A stretch of 64,000 bases of DNA from Bacteroidetes bacterium GWF2_41_31 (lineage in GTDB: Bacteria > Bacteroidota > Bacteroidia > Bacteroidales > F082). The stretch lies in assembly GCA_001769215.1 (NCBI GenBank), contig MEOL01000047.1, positions 1 to 64,000 on the forward strand, in the 5' to 3' direction. Shown in pieces: positions 16,714-26,121 of the stretch. Position 1 is the first letter of the stretch. Each line of letters opens with the position of its first letter. Both the position numbers and the translations under genes were made by a program. Under the pieces are notes generated by a model. That model saw only the letters and a list, made by a program, of their open reading frames with translations, ran no database searches and was not told where the DNA came from.

Positions 16714-19700
16714 ATGAACAAGCTTTTATTATTATTCATTTTCTTAGTTATTGCAAACTTACTATTTTCACAGAGCATCCCTGTGGCAGTTAACGATACA
16801 ATAACTACCATAAGTGAGCAGACAACTGCCATAAACGTATTGCTAAATGATTATGATCCTGATGGATATGAAATTGAAATAAAAAATGTTATCCATACAA
16901 TGCATGGTGGAATAGATTTTAATGACACAACTATATTTTATACACCTGAACTTTATATCGGTATTGATTCATTGTCGTATAGAATTAGAGAGGTTGAAGA
17001 TCATTCAAGTGTATCAGAGTATGCATTGGTTTATATCATTGTAAATGAAAATCCTGATTTACCCCTTGCTATTGATGATAGTATAGAATTGTTGCAATTT
17101 GTACCGACAGAATTCAATATTCTCGAGAACGATTCAGATCCAAATGGGGATGAATATATTATTGATAGGGTAAGTTATTTACATTCGCCATCAACCGGCT
17201 TTGAAGTTTCTGAAGATTCATTGAGCATAATTTTTACATCTGGATATCCCCTCGAAAGCAATGAAGCAACATTTAAGTATAGAATCAAAGAAAAAAACAC
17301 AGATAACAATTACTATTCCGATTGGGCAACAATAACAATTGAGATACTCGAAAACCCTGTTATACCTACCGCAGTTAATGATACAGCTCATACTACAGGT
17401 GGTGAAGCTGTTGATATTTTTGTACTTGAAAATGATATCAGCCCAAGTGGTTTGCAATTGGAAATTGAAACCGTTGATGGAGCTGGGTTAGGAAGTGTTG
17501 AAATTGTAAATGATCATTTGAACTATACACCTAATTACTCTCTTTATGGAAAAGATATCCTGGATTATAAAATTAGGTTGATTGAACAACCCTATGTATA
17601 TGCTTATGGAAGGGTCGTTGTTAATGTTGCTAATAACCCGGGACGCCCTGTAGCAGTTGATGATGAAGGAACGGGTATCTGTGGAGGCGAAACCACTGTT
17701 GAAGTAATACAAAATGATTTTGATCCTGAAGGTGCAGAAGTTGAAATAAAAGATGTTAGAGTGGTTTATCCATCTACTTCATTTATTACTGTAGAGATTA
17801 GTGGAAATACAATTAATGTTTTCACTGGTTTACAAGACACAGTTATCATAAACAGTGAACGAGTAAGATTGGAATACAGAATCCAGGAGATTGATCAGCC
17901 TGAATCCTTTTCTGAATGGGCTAAAATTACCATTGATATGGAACAAAACCCGGATTATCCTATACTATTGAATGATTATGGAACAGCCTATTCGGGGTTT
18001 CCCTCAGAAATTGACATATTTGCAAATGACATGCTTAACGGATATAATCCGACTTTTAATTGTTATGGTGGTCATTATGGATCCTGCCAATTAAATGATA
18101 AATTAATATTTACCTCTTACATGGCAACCAGTGGATTGGTCAACATTCACTATAGTGCCTATGGGTTTGAGGATGGATATATATCATACGGAGAAATAGA
18201 GGTGGATATAGAATCAAATAAATCGTATGACTCGCTAAATATTAATAACATAAATGCCGGCATTCATTCAGATGGGTTTTTGTTTGACAAAATTGACGAA
18301 TTAAAAGAGGGTGATATTTCAGATTTCAGACCACACTTTGAATATCCCAAAGGATCCGGAAAGCACACCATCTTTTGTAATTCACTCTGGATAGGAGGTA
18401 TTGATCAAGATGACAGTTTGCATTTAGCTGCTCAACGTTATAAGCAGGTAGGGTTAGATTATCAGTTTGGCCCCATATCAAACAGTTACGAAGGGTTTGC
18501 CTTTTTTGCCAAATGGAACAGGGTGTGGAAGTTGAGCAAAGAACAAATTAGTTACCATAGAAACAATTATTGGAAAGAAAATTATGAGCCTATTGAAGCC
18601 ATTTTAAACTGGCCAGGAAATGGAACTGTTTCAAATGGACAAGCAGGACAATTGGCACCTTACTCTGATTTAAATGAAAATGGAATTTATGAACCCTTGT
18701 CAGGGGATTACCCGCTGATTAGGGGAGACCAAAGTGTATATTTTATCTATAATGATGATAGAATACACACTGAAACAGAGGGGGGAAGTATGGTAGTTGA
18801 AATACATGGCATGGCCTATGCGTTTGATGAGCCTGAAGATAACCTTTTGAATAATACGGTATTTGTCCATTATGATATCATTAACCGATCAGAAAACACC
18901 TACTACAATACTTATTTTGGTACCTGGACAGATATTGACCTTGGCTATGCTTACGATGACTTCGTGGGCTGCAACGTTGAATTGGGGTCGTACTTTGGAT
19001 ACAATGGCAAGATAATAGATGGAAATGGAGAACCAGGAGCCTATGGCGTTAATCCACCTACACAAGGGGTAACCATAGTTGCCGGGCCTTTTATGGATGA
19101 AGACAACATCGATAATCCTGACGGAGGTTGCGATAACAGCATTAATGGATTGAATTTTGGGGATAATATAGTTGACAATGAACGACTTGGCATGAGTAGC
19201 TTTGTATACCACAACAATAATAGCTCAGCCCAGGGCGACCCCAATATTGCACCCGAATACTATAATTATCTACGTGGTATTTGGAGAGATAATACTAAAA
19301 TGCAATACGGTGGTACCGGCCATATATCTGGCTCTGGAACTGTCGGGCCGGAATCTGATTTTATGTTCCCGGGCGCTAGCGATCCTTGTAACTGGGGAAC
19401 CGGTGGTATTCCACCAAACGGCGGGTATAACCAAAACGGGAAATATTGGACAGAAGAGACAGGAGACAATGGAAACCCAAATCCACCGGGAGATAGAAGA
19501 GGGATAGGTACTACAGGGCCATTTACATTTGATTCAGGGGAAAGACAAGAATTAGAACTGGCTTTTTCAGTTGGTCAGGGAGAAGATGGACCCTATTCTA
19601 GTTCTCAACAATTGTTCGAGAATTTAAACAAGCTTTTCCAACTTGTTGAAGAAGGTGAGATTATTACTCCCAGCGATCAACTTTCTGTTAATGAACTGGA

Positions 19701-19950
19701 AAGCAATAAAGTAAACTTAATAATATATCCAAATCCCGTGAAAGAGGTTGTTTACATTCAGTTAGATTCAGATGTTTATAAGAAATTTAGCTACAGGATT
19801 TATAATAATCTGGGCAAGCTAATGTTAACTGGACAAATTACTTCAGGCATTAAAAATTCCATTGAAATTCAAAATTTTGAGCAGGGTTTATATATTATTG
19901 AAGTTCAAAATGAAGGTGCTGTATATAACGGTAAGTTTATAAAAATGTAG
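16714..19950 (+). CDS. T9SS-secreted protein with five Ig/cadherin-like repeats
   Basis: 1078 residues. Signal peptide 1-20 (LVIANLLFSQ). Then five tandem Ig-like repeats of about 100 residues, each opening with a P-x-AVNDT-like strand and an N/D-D-x-DP-G turn (near residues 23, 116, 217, 312 and 415; for example VLLNDYDPDG, ILENDSDPNG, VIQNDFDPEG). These are the Big_9/cadherin-like repeats of surface adhesins. The central part (about 510-980) is a conserved-looking secreted domain with many DxDxDG-like and Gly/Asn-rich loops and no motif I can assign. A T9SS type A sorting domain ends the protein (IIYPNPVKEVVYI ... EQGLYIIEV). Probably a cell-surface or released adhesin-like protein. Confidence 0.75.
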   Translation: MNKLLLLFIFLVIANLLFSQSIPVAVNDTITTISEQTTAINVLLNDYDPDGYEIEIKNVIHTMHGGIDFNDTTIFYTPELYIGIDSLSYRIREVEDHSSVSEYALVYIIVNENPDLPLAIDDSIELLQFVPTEFNILENDSDPNGDEYIIDRVSYLHSPSTGFEVSEDSLSIIFTSGYPLESNEATFKYRIKEKNTDNNYYSDWATITIEILENPVIPTAVNDTAHTTGGEAVDIFVLENDISPSGLQLEIETVDGAGLGSVEIVNDHLNYTPNYSLYGKDILDYKIRLIEQPYVYAYGRVVVNVANNPGRPVAVDDEGTGICGGETTVEVIQNDFDPEGAEVEIKDVRVVYPSTSFITVEISGNTINVFTGLQDTVIINSERVRLEYRIQEIDQPESFSEWAKITIDMEQNPDYPILLNDYGTAYSGFPSEIDIFANDMLNGYNPTFNCYGGHYGSCQLNDKLIFTSYMATSGLVNIHYSAYGFEDGYISYGEIEVDIESNKSYDSLNINNINAGIHSDGFLFDKIDELKEGDISDFRPHFEYPKGSGKHTIFCNSLWIGGIDQDDSLHLAAQRYKQVGLDYQFGPISNSYEGFAFFAKWNRVWKLSKEQISYHRNNYWKENYEPIEAILNWPGNGTVSNGQAGQLAPYSDLNENGIYEPLSGDYPLIRGDQSVYFIYNDDRIHTETEGGSMVVEIHGMAYAFDEPEDNLLNNTVFVHYDIINRSENTYYNTYFGTWTDIDLGYAYDDFVGCNVELGSYFGYNGKIIDGNGEPGAYGVNPPTQGVTIVAGPFMDEDNIDNPDGGCDNSINGLNFGDNIVDNERLGMSSFVYHNNNSSAQGDPNIAPEYYNYLRGIWRDNTKMQYGGTGHISGSGTVGPESDFMFPGASDPCNWGTGGIPPNGGYNQNGKYWTEETGDNGNPNPPGDRRGIGTTGPFTFDSGERQELELAFSVGQGEDGPYSSSQQLFENLNKLFQLVEEGEIITPSDQLSVNELESNKVNLIIYPNPVKEVVYIQLDSDVYKKFSYRIYNNLGKLMLTGQITSGIKNSIEIQNFEQGLYIIEVQNEGAVYNGKFIKM

Positions 19951-20143
19951 AAACGAGATATTTAATCAATTAGAGACCACTTTAAAGTTTGGTTTTATTA
20001 TTGATTTCCGCTATTTCAAACCCAAAGGGGCTAGTAATTTATGTGGAAGTTATGATTGAATTGATCAAATCCTCCATTGTTGAAGGGAGGTGCTTTCGAA
20101 ACTCTATTCGGTATCGTTAATGACATATTAAAACATAAATGAA

Positions 20144-20212
20144 AAGGTGCAGAGCACCGTCCATATTTGTAGAAAAATAACAGCTGTTTTCACAAGGTGC
20201 AGCGCACCGTAA
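20144..20212. repeat. Pair of identical-type palindromes 50 bp apart
   Basis: ggtgcagagcaccgt at 20146-20160 and ggtgcagcgcaccgt at 20196-20210. Each is a GGTGC/GCACC hairpin, and the two start exactly 50 bp apart. They lie in the 492-bp gap 19951-20442, downstream of the Ig-repeat gene and next to dispersed-repeat copy 2. The paired layout is typical of REP-like elements. Confidence 0.75.
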
Positions 20213-20261
20213 TATTAATGGATGGGGAAAAATGGGACGCAGATTTTATTATGGTTATCAG

Positions 20262-20358
20262 CACCAACTCTGGTGCGAGTTTAGCCATAGCGTTACGCGT
20301 GACTATTTCCCATGAATCAACCGGCAAAGTTGGCACACGAAACATTCGGATGACAGTG
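20262..20358 (+). repeat. Dispersed intergenic repeat family, copy 2
   Basis: Begins with a perfect GCACCA/TGGTGC hairpin, then the shared core (tttagccatagcg, gtgactatttcccat, aatcaaccggcaaagttggc, acacgaaacattcgg, gacagtggg). It is very similar to copy 3 over the last 60 bp. About 85 bp remain to the 3' end of the next convergent gene. Confidence 0.85.
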
Positions 20359-20442
20359 GGGGGGATATATACAAAATCCCTAGGCTATTTTCATGCAGTT
20401 ATTGTAAAAGACCAGGGATTTTGTATTGTTTCGATCAAAAAT

Positions 20443-21291
20443 TTACTTACACACAATCATCTTTCCGAAATAGTTAAAATCTTTACTTCTGACGGTGTAG
20501 GTATAAACTCCATTAGCAAACTGGCTTGTGTTGACTAACAAATCATTCTTACCGCTTTGTAATGATTGGTAAAGAATTGACTGAACAGCTTTGCCATTCA
20601 TATCCAAAATCAATACTTCTACATCAGATTCACTTGATAAATTGAGCGGAATGTAAGTGAACTCACGGGCAGGATTAGGAAAGTTTTCAATCTTATTATC
20701 CGATACAGAGTTCGTATTCCCAATGCCTGTCGTACCTGCAAATTTTATTTCATCAATAATTATTGTTGTTCCCACTTGTGCATTACTGTTGCCTGCTATA
20801 ATCATGATAGTGGCACTTGTTGGGTACCAATCGAAGCCATAAGTTATTGGTAAACTCAAACACGTAAATTCATTTATAGTTGTGTCAATAACGAAGGTAC
20901 AATCTCCTGGTCCCGCAATAATAGTATCACCGATAAATAAGCCACATGTAACATAAACTTCATCTCCCGGTATAACATTAGTTTTTATGCAGAAATCCAG
21001 GCTATTTGGTCGTTCGGTAAATGGAAATTCAACTTGCGCTATTCCGGCAATAGCCGCAAAACCGTAGTCAACCGTACTCAATTTTAACGAATAATTCCCT
21101 GCATAAGCAGGTGTGTACTGAGTGGCACAAATATACGGATCATCATTGGTAGTCATCCAGCCAACAGGGTTAAACTGGTCATCTTCATCGTTTGCCCAAT
21201 TTTCAAAACCATTATTTGGTATTTGTCCAATGAGGGTAGTAATACCAAAAACGAAAAATAAGATTAATAAAACAGTAGAATTTCTTTTCAT
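20443..21291 (-). CDS. T9SS-secreted protein, jelly-roll-like domain plus sorting domain
   Basis: 282 residues: signal peptide (to IGQ, about residue 23), a beta-rich domain with NGFENW, W-rich and CxxLP segments (about 25-195) resembling carbohydrate-binding jelly-roll modules of Bacteroidota, a short linker (SVSDNKIENFPNPA), and a T9SS type A sorting domain (about 205-282; VLILDMNGKAVQSI, FANGVYTYTV). No catalytic residues recognised. Probably a small surface-attached or released binding protein. It stands alone, flanked by repeat-rich gaps. Confidence 0.7.
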   Translation of the reverse strand: MKRNSTVLLILFFVFGITTLIGQIPNNGFENWANDEDDQFNPVGWMTTNDDPYICATQYTPAYAGNYSLKLSTVDYGFAAIAGIAQVEFPFTERPNSLDFCIKTNVIPGDEVYVTCGLFIGDTIIAGPGDCTFVIDTTINEFTCLSLPITYGFDWYPTSATIMIIAGNSNAQVGTTIIIDEIKFAGTTGIGNTNSVSDNKIENFPNPAREFTYIPLNLSSESDVEVLILDMNGKAVQSILYQSLQSGKNDLLVNTSQFANGVYTYTVRSKDFNYFGKMIVCK

Positions 21292-21811
21292 ATCTGTAAG
21301 GTTAAGTTAATAAAAAACAAATCTATAACATTATCAAGATACTGAATGCATGAAGTGTTCATTAATAACCTCCAAATAAATATACTATTTATCATTAATA
21401 ACCTACATTTCAATCAATTTACTCCCTCTACCGGTTCAAGTATCTGCTTGTAACTTATTTAAACTGTCTTTTTGAAGCACAAATCGGGCGCCTGCGCTAG
21501 AAAGGAAAGGTATGAAAATAATATGTAAACTACGCTTGGAAGGGTGTCATGCTGAACTTGTTTCAGCATCTGGCTTCTCTTCACTTTTGTTTTTTAATTT
21601 GCTGCAAACGAGAATTAAAGGCTTCCATACCAGCCGTAGGTTCACCTACCTCCATACCTATGGCAGGTAAACTGGTAGGCACTCGTTACCGCTTGCTCAG
21701 GCAATGACTAGAGTATTGGAAAATGTTATTATTAAGTAAAACCATACGATGCTATCGTGCGGTAGCTGGGGTTTTTGTTTGTCAGTTCGAACAAGGCGGC
21801 GTTGATTTAAC
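21292..21811. other. 520-bp intergenic region with dispersed hairpins
   Basis: No gene is seen. It contains a perfect ATGCTGAA/TTCAGCAT hairpin (21549-21569), a sequence type widely dispersed in Bacteroidota genomes, an imperfect CCTACC/GGTAGG inverted repeat near 21650-21680, and near 21742-21770 a hairpin around acgatgctatcgt that is followed by TTTTA on the minus strand and could terminate the gene pair ending at 21812. Confidence 0.5.
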
Positions 21812-22594
21812 TTACCACCTGATGCTTTGTAATATGATGTTTATTACATCCGGATACCTCAACCTTTCATCTTTTAATAAATTGCAACTTATATAAATGA
21901 TTTCCTGCTCATCGGCACACCAGTAATGTTGCTGGTTCATTTGCTGCATAAAAGTATTCTGGCTGGTTTGAAATGTTTTCTCTCCAATAATATAAATTGA
22001 TGGTGGAGAAGTTTTAAAATTAATAGCTTCGTTCATATTGGCAGTCATTTCCATCACTTGTGCAGTTGTGAGTTTTGCTGTATTTGGAGTTCTGATTATC
22101 CACATAATTTCAGAATGGCCATTTTGGTCGTCAATAACTAAGGTAACTTTATTTTCAGAAAGTGATTCACTTTTGAAAATGCCATCCATTTTATCAAGCC
22201 TGTAATTCCAATCCCAGGGATATTTTAAAGTTACTTTAGGAGGCTGAACTTTGAGCGACTTCCATTTTGTCAAAACGACAGGTTGAAAATACTCATACAT
22301 TTGCGCAATTATCCAATTGGTAGCTTCTTTCTTTGTGCCAAATGTATCCCTGACTGAAGTTTTATAAAATTCGGCGTAACATAACGGGTTTACCCTGCCA
22401 CCCTCGGTTTCGCTGTAAAAACACGAGCCGGGTTCCACTTTTCCGATCATTTCTTCGTCCTTATAGTAATAATTGCTTGACTGACCAACGGTATAAGTGC
22501 AATCGAAAGATTTAGTGCTTATTCCCGACGGCAATTCCTGGCCAAAAGCAATTGATGCAGCAGCCAGTAAAAGAATAGATAATATAACTTTCAT
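21812..22594 (-). CDS. Exported protein of unknown function
   Basis: 260 residues with a signal peptide (MKVILSILLLAAASIAFGQ). No domain recognised; the mature part is alpha/beta, with KYPWDWNYRLDKMDG and QQHYWCADEQEIIYIS as distinctive segments and three cysteines. It starts 3 bp after the OmpA-family gene and in the same direction, so the two are surely cotranscribed. It may act in the periplasm or envelope with the OmpA protein. A weak terminator candidate lies downstream. Confidence 0.65.
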   Translation of the reverse strand: MKVILSILLLAAASIAFGQELPSGISTKSFDCTYTVGQSSNYYYKDEEMIGKVEPGSCFYSETEGGRVNPLCYAEFYKTSVRDTFGTKKEATNWIIAQMYEYFQPVVLTKWKSLKVQPPKVTLKYPWDWNYRLDKMDGIFKSESLSENKVTLVIDDQNGHSEIMWIIRTPNTAKLTTAQVMEMTANMNEAINFKTSPPSIYIIGEKTFQTSQNTFMQQMNQQHYWCADEQEIIYISCNLLKDERLRYPDVINIILQSIRW

Positions 22595-22597
22595 GGA

Positions 22598-23431
22598 TTA
22601 TTGCTTGACGATTTCAACCCTGCGGTTCAGTTTTCGGCCTTCCTCGGTATCGTTGGTGGTTACCGGGCAGTACTGACCTGCACCTTCTGACATTAATCTT
22701 GAAACATTAATTTTTCCGGTTGTTACAAGGTAATTTTTGATGCTTTCGGCACGCTCTTGCGAAAGGGTAATATTTCCGGCATAAGTTCCGGTGTTATCGG
22801 TGTGTCCAACAACTATGATTTTTACTGATGGATTGACATTCAGATAATCGGTAATTTGCTTTAGTGCTTCGGCAGATTCAGGTTTAATATCTGATTTGCC
22901 AACATCGAATAAAATGCCGTATAAAGCTATTTTCCCATCTTGATCAATTGCCTCATCCATATTGATGACAATATCCTGTTGCATCGATTCCACTTCTACA
23001 ACTTCGATATTGTAACTTCCGGTATTCGTTGAATTAGCAGCCGTATTAACCTGAATATATATTTCTTTTCCATTGATGCTGGCTGAAAACATGGTTTTAT
23101 TATCGTCAAGAGCTTTGCCCTTAATTTTTAAAACAGCATTGTTATAATTCTGGTTTATCTGCGCACTGCTGAATTTTTTAGTTTCTCCTTCATTTTTAAA
23201 ATAGAAAACATGATAATACTTTCCGCTTTTGTTTATTTTTTGAGCTTTCCCGTTTACCCAATATACAAACTCAACGTCATTATAATCGCTGTTTTTACAA
23301 TCGCTGACGTAAAAGCCGGGCATGCGGTTAATGTAAGTTGGTTCAGCATTGGGGCAACGTGGAGTGTCCTGCGACTGAGCAAAACAAGTAAGGTTGATGG
23401 TTAATAACAACAATACAATTAGATTTTTCAT
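22598..23431 (-). CDS. OmpA-family peptidoglycan-associated outer-membrane protein
   Basis: 277 residues with a signal peptide (MKNLIVLLLLTINLTCFAQ). An N-terminal beta-rich domain runs to about residue 160. The C-terminal OmpA domain (about 165-277) shows LFDVGKSDIKPESAEAL, VVGHTDNTGTYAGN, LSQERAESIKNYL and EEGRKLNRRVEIV, that is, the NxxLSxxRA and RRVE signatures that bind diaminopimelate of peptidoglycan. It is the first gene of a two-gene unit with the exported protein downstream. OmpA proteins with non-barrel N-termini like this are common in Bacteroidota and probably anchor an envelope complex. Confidence 0.85.
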   Translation of the reverse strand: MKNLIVLLLLTINLTCFAQSQDTPRCPNAEPTYINRMPGFYVSDCKNSDYNDVEFVYWVNGKAQKINKSGKYYHVFYFKNEGETKKFSSAQINQNYNNAVLKIKGKALDDNKTMFSASINGKEIYIQVNTAANSTNTGSYNIEVVEVESMQQDIVINMDEAIDQDGKIALYGILFDVGKSDIKPESAEALKQITDYLNVNPSVKIIVVGHTDNTGTYAGNITLSQERAESIKNYLVTTGKINVSRLMSEGAGQYCPVTTNDTEEGRKLNRRVEIVKQ

Positions 23432-23650
23432 TTTCTGGAATTTTAAAAGGTTAATACTTGGTAATTAATTTTAGAAAATTGATATTAATGTACTCCCCAA
23501 TCCTTGGACGGATTGAGGCAAAGTTAAATTATTTTATTTTACTCGGATAGAACTCTGATTTATCTGGATATTTTATTTCATAGTTAAATTAATTGTATTA
23601 AAGCACAAGTAATTGAGCAAAATTATTCTAATTTTTTAGAAGCCCTATCT

Positions 23651-23742
23651 TTAGCTCGCTTTTAGCGATAGAGCAACGTGTGATTATTTCCCATTAATCA
23701 ACCGGCAAAGTTGGCACACGAAACATTCGGGTGACAGTGGTG
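23651..23742 (+). repeat. Dispersed intergenic repeat family, copy 3
   Basis: The best match to the consensus core: gcgatagagcaacgtgtga, ttatttcccattaatcaacc, ggcaaagttggcacacgaaa, cattcgggtgacagtgg. It sits in the 604-bp gap 23432-24035, which also has a CAATCC/GGATTG hairpin at 23497-23514 and a GC-rich stretch near 23750-23830 that I cannot assign. No gene is supported in the gap. Confidence 0.85.
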
Positions 23743-24001
23743 ACCCCAATCCCTCCAAAACGCCTTCGCCCTGAAAACTTTCGGTGCCGGGGGGGATCCC
23801 GTAAAGCTCCGCAACGGGGCAGACAGGCGACTGCGTAGTTTTTATATTGGGTTTTCTTATGAATTGGAAATTCTTGTTTTAAAGGTTTTTGAACACCGAA
23901 CACCGATTAAGAATGTCGAAGTGGGTTTTTACCTTTCTCTAACCTATCCATGATAAATATGACTGAATTGTTGGAGAACCGGACTCCATAACTTTATTTT
24001 A

Positions 24002-24009
24002 TACCTTTG
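24002..24009 (+). promoter_or_regulatory. Bacteroidota -7 box upstream of xseB
   Basis: TACCTTTG fits TAnnTTTG and lies 26 bp before the xseB start. A TTG occurs at 23968-23973, but the spacing is longer than usual, so the -33 element is uncertain. Confidence 0.5.
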
Positions 24010-24035
24010 TAACTAACTGTTAAAAGCTAATTTTA

Positions 24036-24236
24036 ATGAAAAAAGTACCCTATACTGAGGCCCTTCTTGAACTGGAAGAGATAGTGAAACAGATTGAAAA
24101 CGATGAAATCAGCGTGGATGAATTGTCGGAAAAGGTGAAACGCGCGGCATGGTTGATAAAAAGTTGCAAAGAAACGCTGAGGACCACCGAAGAAGAAGTA
24201 GCGCTGATTTTAAAGGAAATCAACGAGACACCATGA
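24036..24236 (+). CDS. xseB: Exodeoxyribonuclease VII small subunit
   Basis: 66 residues, typical XseB size. The signature is clear: YTEALLELEEIVKQIEND followed by DELSEKVKRAAWLIKSCKE and LRTTEEEV. XseB forms the helical coat of exonuclease VII around XseA, which degrades single-stranded DNA in both directions. Here it is not preceded by xseA, which in many Bacteroidota lies directly upstream; a dispersed-repeat copy and a long non-coding gap occupy that position. A tiny ORF overlaps its stop codon. Confidence 0.9.
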   Translation: MKKVPYTEALLELEEIVKQIENDEISVDELSEKVKRAAWLIKSCKETLRTTEEEVALILKEINETP

Positions 24237-24352
24237 TGCCCATAGTTATAAAAACATCAGTGGTATTTTTATCGGGATCAATTTGGGTACCTTTTATTAT
24301 GAATAAAAAAGATCTGTTTAGTGAGGGTGGTTTCACAGAATATAAGGGATAA
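24233..24352 (+). CDS. Possible 39-aa hydrophobic peptide coupled to xseB
   Basis: An ATG overlaps the xseB stop as ATGA, giving a 39-residue frame (MMPIVIKTSVVFLSGSIW...) with one hydrophobic stretch and a charged tail. Its end overlaps the 3' end of the convergent methyltransferase gene by 20 bp. The stop/start overlap favours translation, but there is no known family and it could be chance. Confidence 0.25.
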   Translation: MMPIVIKTSVVFLSGSIWVPFIMNKKDLFSEGGFTEYKG

Positions 24353-24881
24353 ACATCTTGCTTCGTTGCCTATATTCCCGGTAGCTTTCGCCAAAAAAGC
24401 CGATACATTCTTTCTCATCATACCGGGCTGTTATATACAACAATACAGTAGAACCTATGGCCACAACACACAAAATTACGGTGGGGTTTTTTAAAAAGAT
24501 GCCCCAGGTTAAAAATATCAGTGAAGAGTAAAGAGGATGCCGAATGTACTTAAAAATCCCATAATCGATTAATTCACTTGTTTTTTCAAAAGAATACAGT
24601 GCTGTATCGTCCCGGAGACGGGTTGACTTCGCCGCCTTATTCAGCAGTCTGGCACCGGCCTGCACCAAATAAATGGCGAACAACAGAAAAGTCCATGAAA
24701 ACAGTTGCCCTACTCCAAAGGGATGCTCGAACCAAAATGGATAATTGTTGGCAAATAGCCAAATGATGCATTCCCAACTAAAAAAACGATAAAACCCATG
24801 ACTCTTAAGGTTTAACAAGGTCCGCCATGAGATCGCTATAGCGGCGATGCTCAACACTCCAAAAATGATCAGCGTTTCCAT
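24333..24881 (-). CDS. Isoprenylcysteine carboxyl methyltransferase (ICMT/PEMT) family membrane protein
   Basis: 182 residues with about five hydrophobic helices. The C-terminal signature GIFKYIRHPLYSSLIFLTWG, followed by ARYDEKECIGFFGESYREY, matches the RHPxY ... EExxLxxxFGxxYxxY pattern of ICMT/PEMT-type methyltransferases, where these residues bind SAM and coordinate the substrate. Bacterial members methylate lipids or have unknown substrates. It stands alone and converges on xseB. Confidence 0.75.
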   Translation of the reverse strand: METLIIFGVLSIAAIAISWRTLLNLKSHGFYRFFSWECIIWLFANNYPFWFEHPFGVGQLFSWTFLLFAIYLVQAGARLLNKAAKSTRLRDDTALYSFEKTSELIDYGIFKYIRHPLYSSLIFLTWGIFLKNPTVILCVVAIGSTVLLYITARYDEKECIGFFGESYREYRQRSKMFIPYIL

Positions 24882-25038
24882 GGTTTAAAATTTTTTTACA
24901 CTGGCAATAATTCCTTTGAAACAGTAAAGTGCCTCTGCCAAAAATGCTTCATAAAAATAACCAGAAAAGGCTTATCAGGGCAGAATACAGGAATAAATTT
25001 TTTCCAAGTGCGCGGAATTCATCTAACCACGTGATGGA

Positions 25039-26112
25039 CTAACGTTCCACCCGTTTCTCAATATATTTGGAGTTGATAATGCGCAAGGTACCCATGTAGT
25101 CCATTGTAAATTCGAGCAGATCGCCCACCCTGTAATTCTTTTTATTGTCCCCCAAATCGATCACCAGCATATCGGAACTGGCTCCTACAAAGTGAATGCT
25201 TTTATCCACGGGCTCAATGTGTTTTTCATCCACATCAAGCAATCCAATGTCCACAATGGCCCGGTAAGTGGTTTTACCAATTAATGCTTCATCCACTTCA
25301 AACGAAAGCCCGTCCACGTTGGTGGAAGTTTCTCCTGAAGGCATCATGGGTTTCTGGGTCAGCTCGATGATTTCAGAAAAAAGCCTGAAAACATCGGTGT
25401 GCATCTTCTTTAACGGGACATTGTTGTACACGTCAGTTCCTAAAAACAAGGTTTCTCCCACCCTGAAGTGGTTGACGGCCTTGGGCAGCAATCTTTGAAA
25501 TATCAGGGGGATGGTTACCGAAGAACCCCCTGAAACATAGGGTATTTGCCTGTTAAACTTGGCTTCGATAAGCTGCTCGTACAAGCTCAGCTGTATGAGT
25601 TTGTCCTGGTTGGGAAGTACACCGTACAGGCATGAAAGATTGGCACCTATGCCCACAACGTCAATATTTTTGAGTTTAAAAACCTGCTCATAGAACCTGA
25701 TAAAATCGTCGCCCATCACACCTTCCCTGAGCTCGCCCAGCTCAATCATAATGATAATTTTGTGCTTCTTTTTCTGTTTATAGGCCTCTTCGGATAACAT
25801 TTGAATGGTCTTAATCTCGGTGTTCATGCTGATATCCGCGTATTTTACAATGCTGCTGATAGCACGTTTGGCGGGTGGTTTGATATAGATGGTTTCAATC
25901 TCCGGGTTTATGGACTTGATTACCTTTAAGTTGGTAACCCGTGAATCGCTTATTTGACCTATGCCGAGCTGTAACAATTCGGTTAAATAGGTTTTGCTGC
26001 CGGAAAGCATTTTCGAGACAACCGACCATTGAATGTGATGCTTGAGAAAGAGCTGATCAAGAAACTCGTAGTTTGCCTTTAATTTTTTCGCGTTTAAAAT
26101 GATAAATGCCAT
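25039..26112 (-). CDS. PLP-dependent alanine/ornithine racemase family protein
   Basis: 357 residues with the N-terminal TIM-barrel of alanine racemases. The PLP-binding lysine is K34 in VVSKMLSG, followed by QISDSRVTNLK and MIELGELREGVMGDD. The C-terminal part (SGGSSVTIP, HFRVGETLFLG, DLLEFTMDYMGTLR) matches the ornithine racemase/YhfX branch rather than housekeeping Alr, so the substrate may be a basic or unusual amino acid. It is encoded 9 bp downstream of a GNAT acetyltransferase in the same direction, so the two probably work in one amino-acid modification or catabolic step. Confidence 0.8.
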   Translation of the reverse strand: MAFIILNAKKLKANYEFLDQLFLKHHIQWSVVSKMLSGSKTYLTELLQLGIGQISDSRVTNLKVIKSINPEIETIYIKPPAKRAISSIVKYADISMNTEIKTIQMLSEEAYKQKKKHKIIIMIELGELREGVMGDDFIRFYEQVFKLKNIDVVGIGANLSCLYGVLPNQDKLIQLSLYEQLIEAKFNRQIPYVSGGSSVTIPLIFQRLLPKAVNHFRVGETLFLGTDVYNNVPLKKMHTDVFRLFSEIIELTQKPMMPSGETSTNVDGLSFEVDEALIGKTTYRAIVDIGLLDVDEKHIEPVDKSIHFVGASSDMLVIDLGDNKKNYRVGDLLEFTMDYMGTLRIINSKYIEKRVER

Positions 26113-26121
26113 GTGCAGGTT

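Noticed and set aside
20197-20538. 113-codon plus-strand ORF across repeat copy 2
   Set aside because: It is composed of the palindrome pair and the dispersed repeat and runs antisense into the T9SS protein gene.
23694-23903. 69-codon minus-strand ORF across repeat copy 3
   Set aside because: The translation is produced by the dispersed repeat core; arginine/proline-rich with no homologous look.
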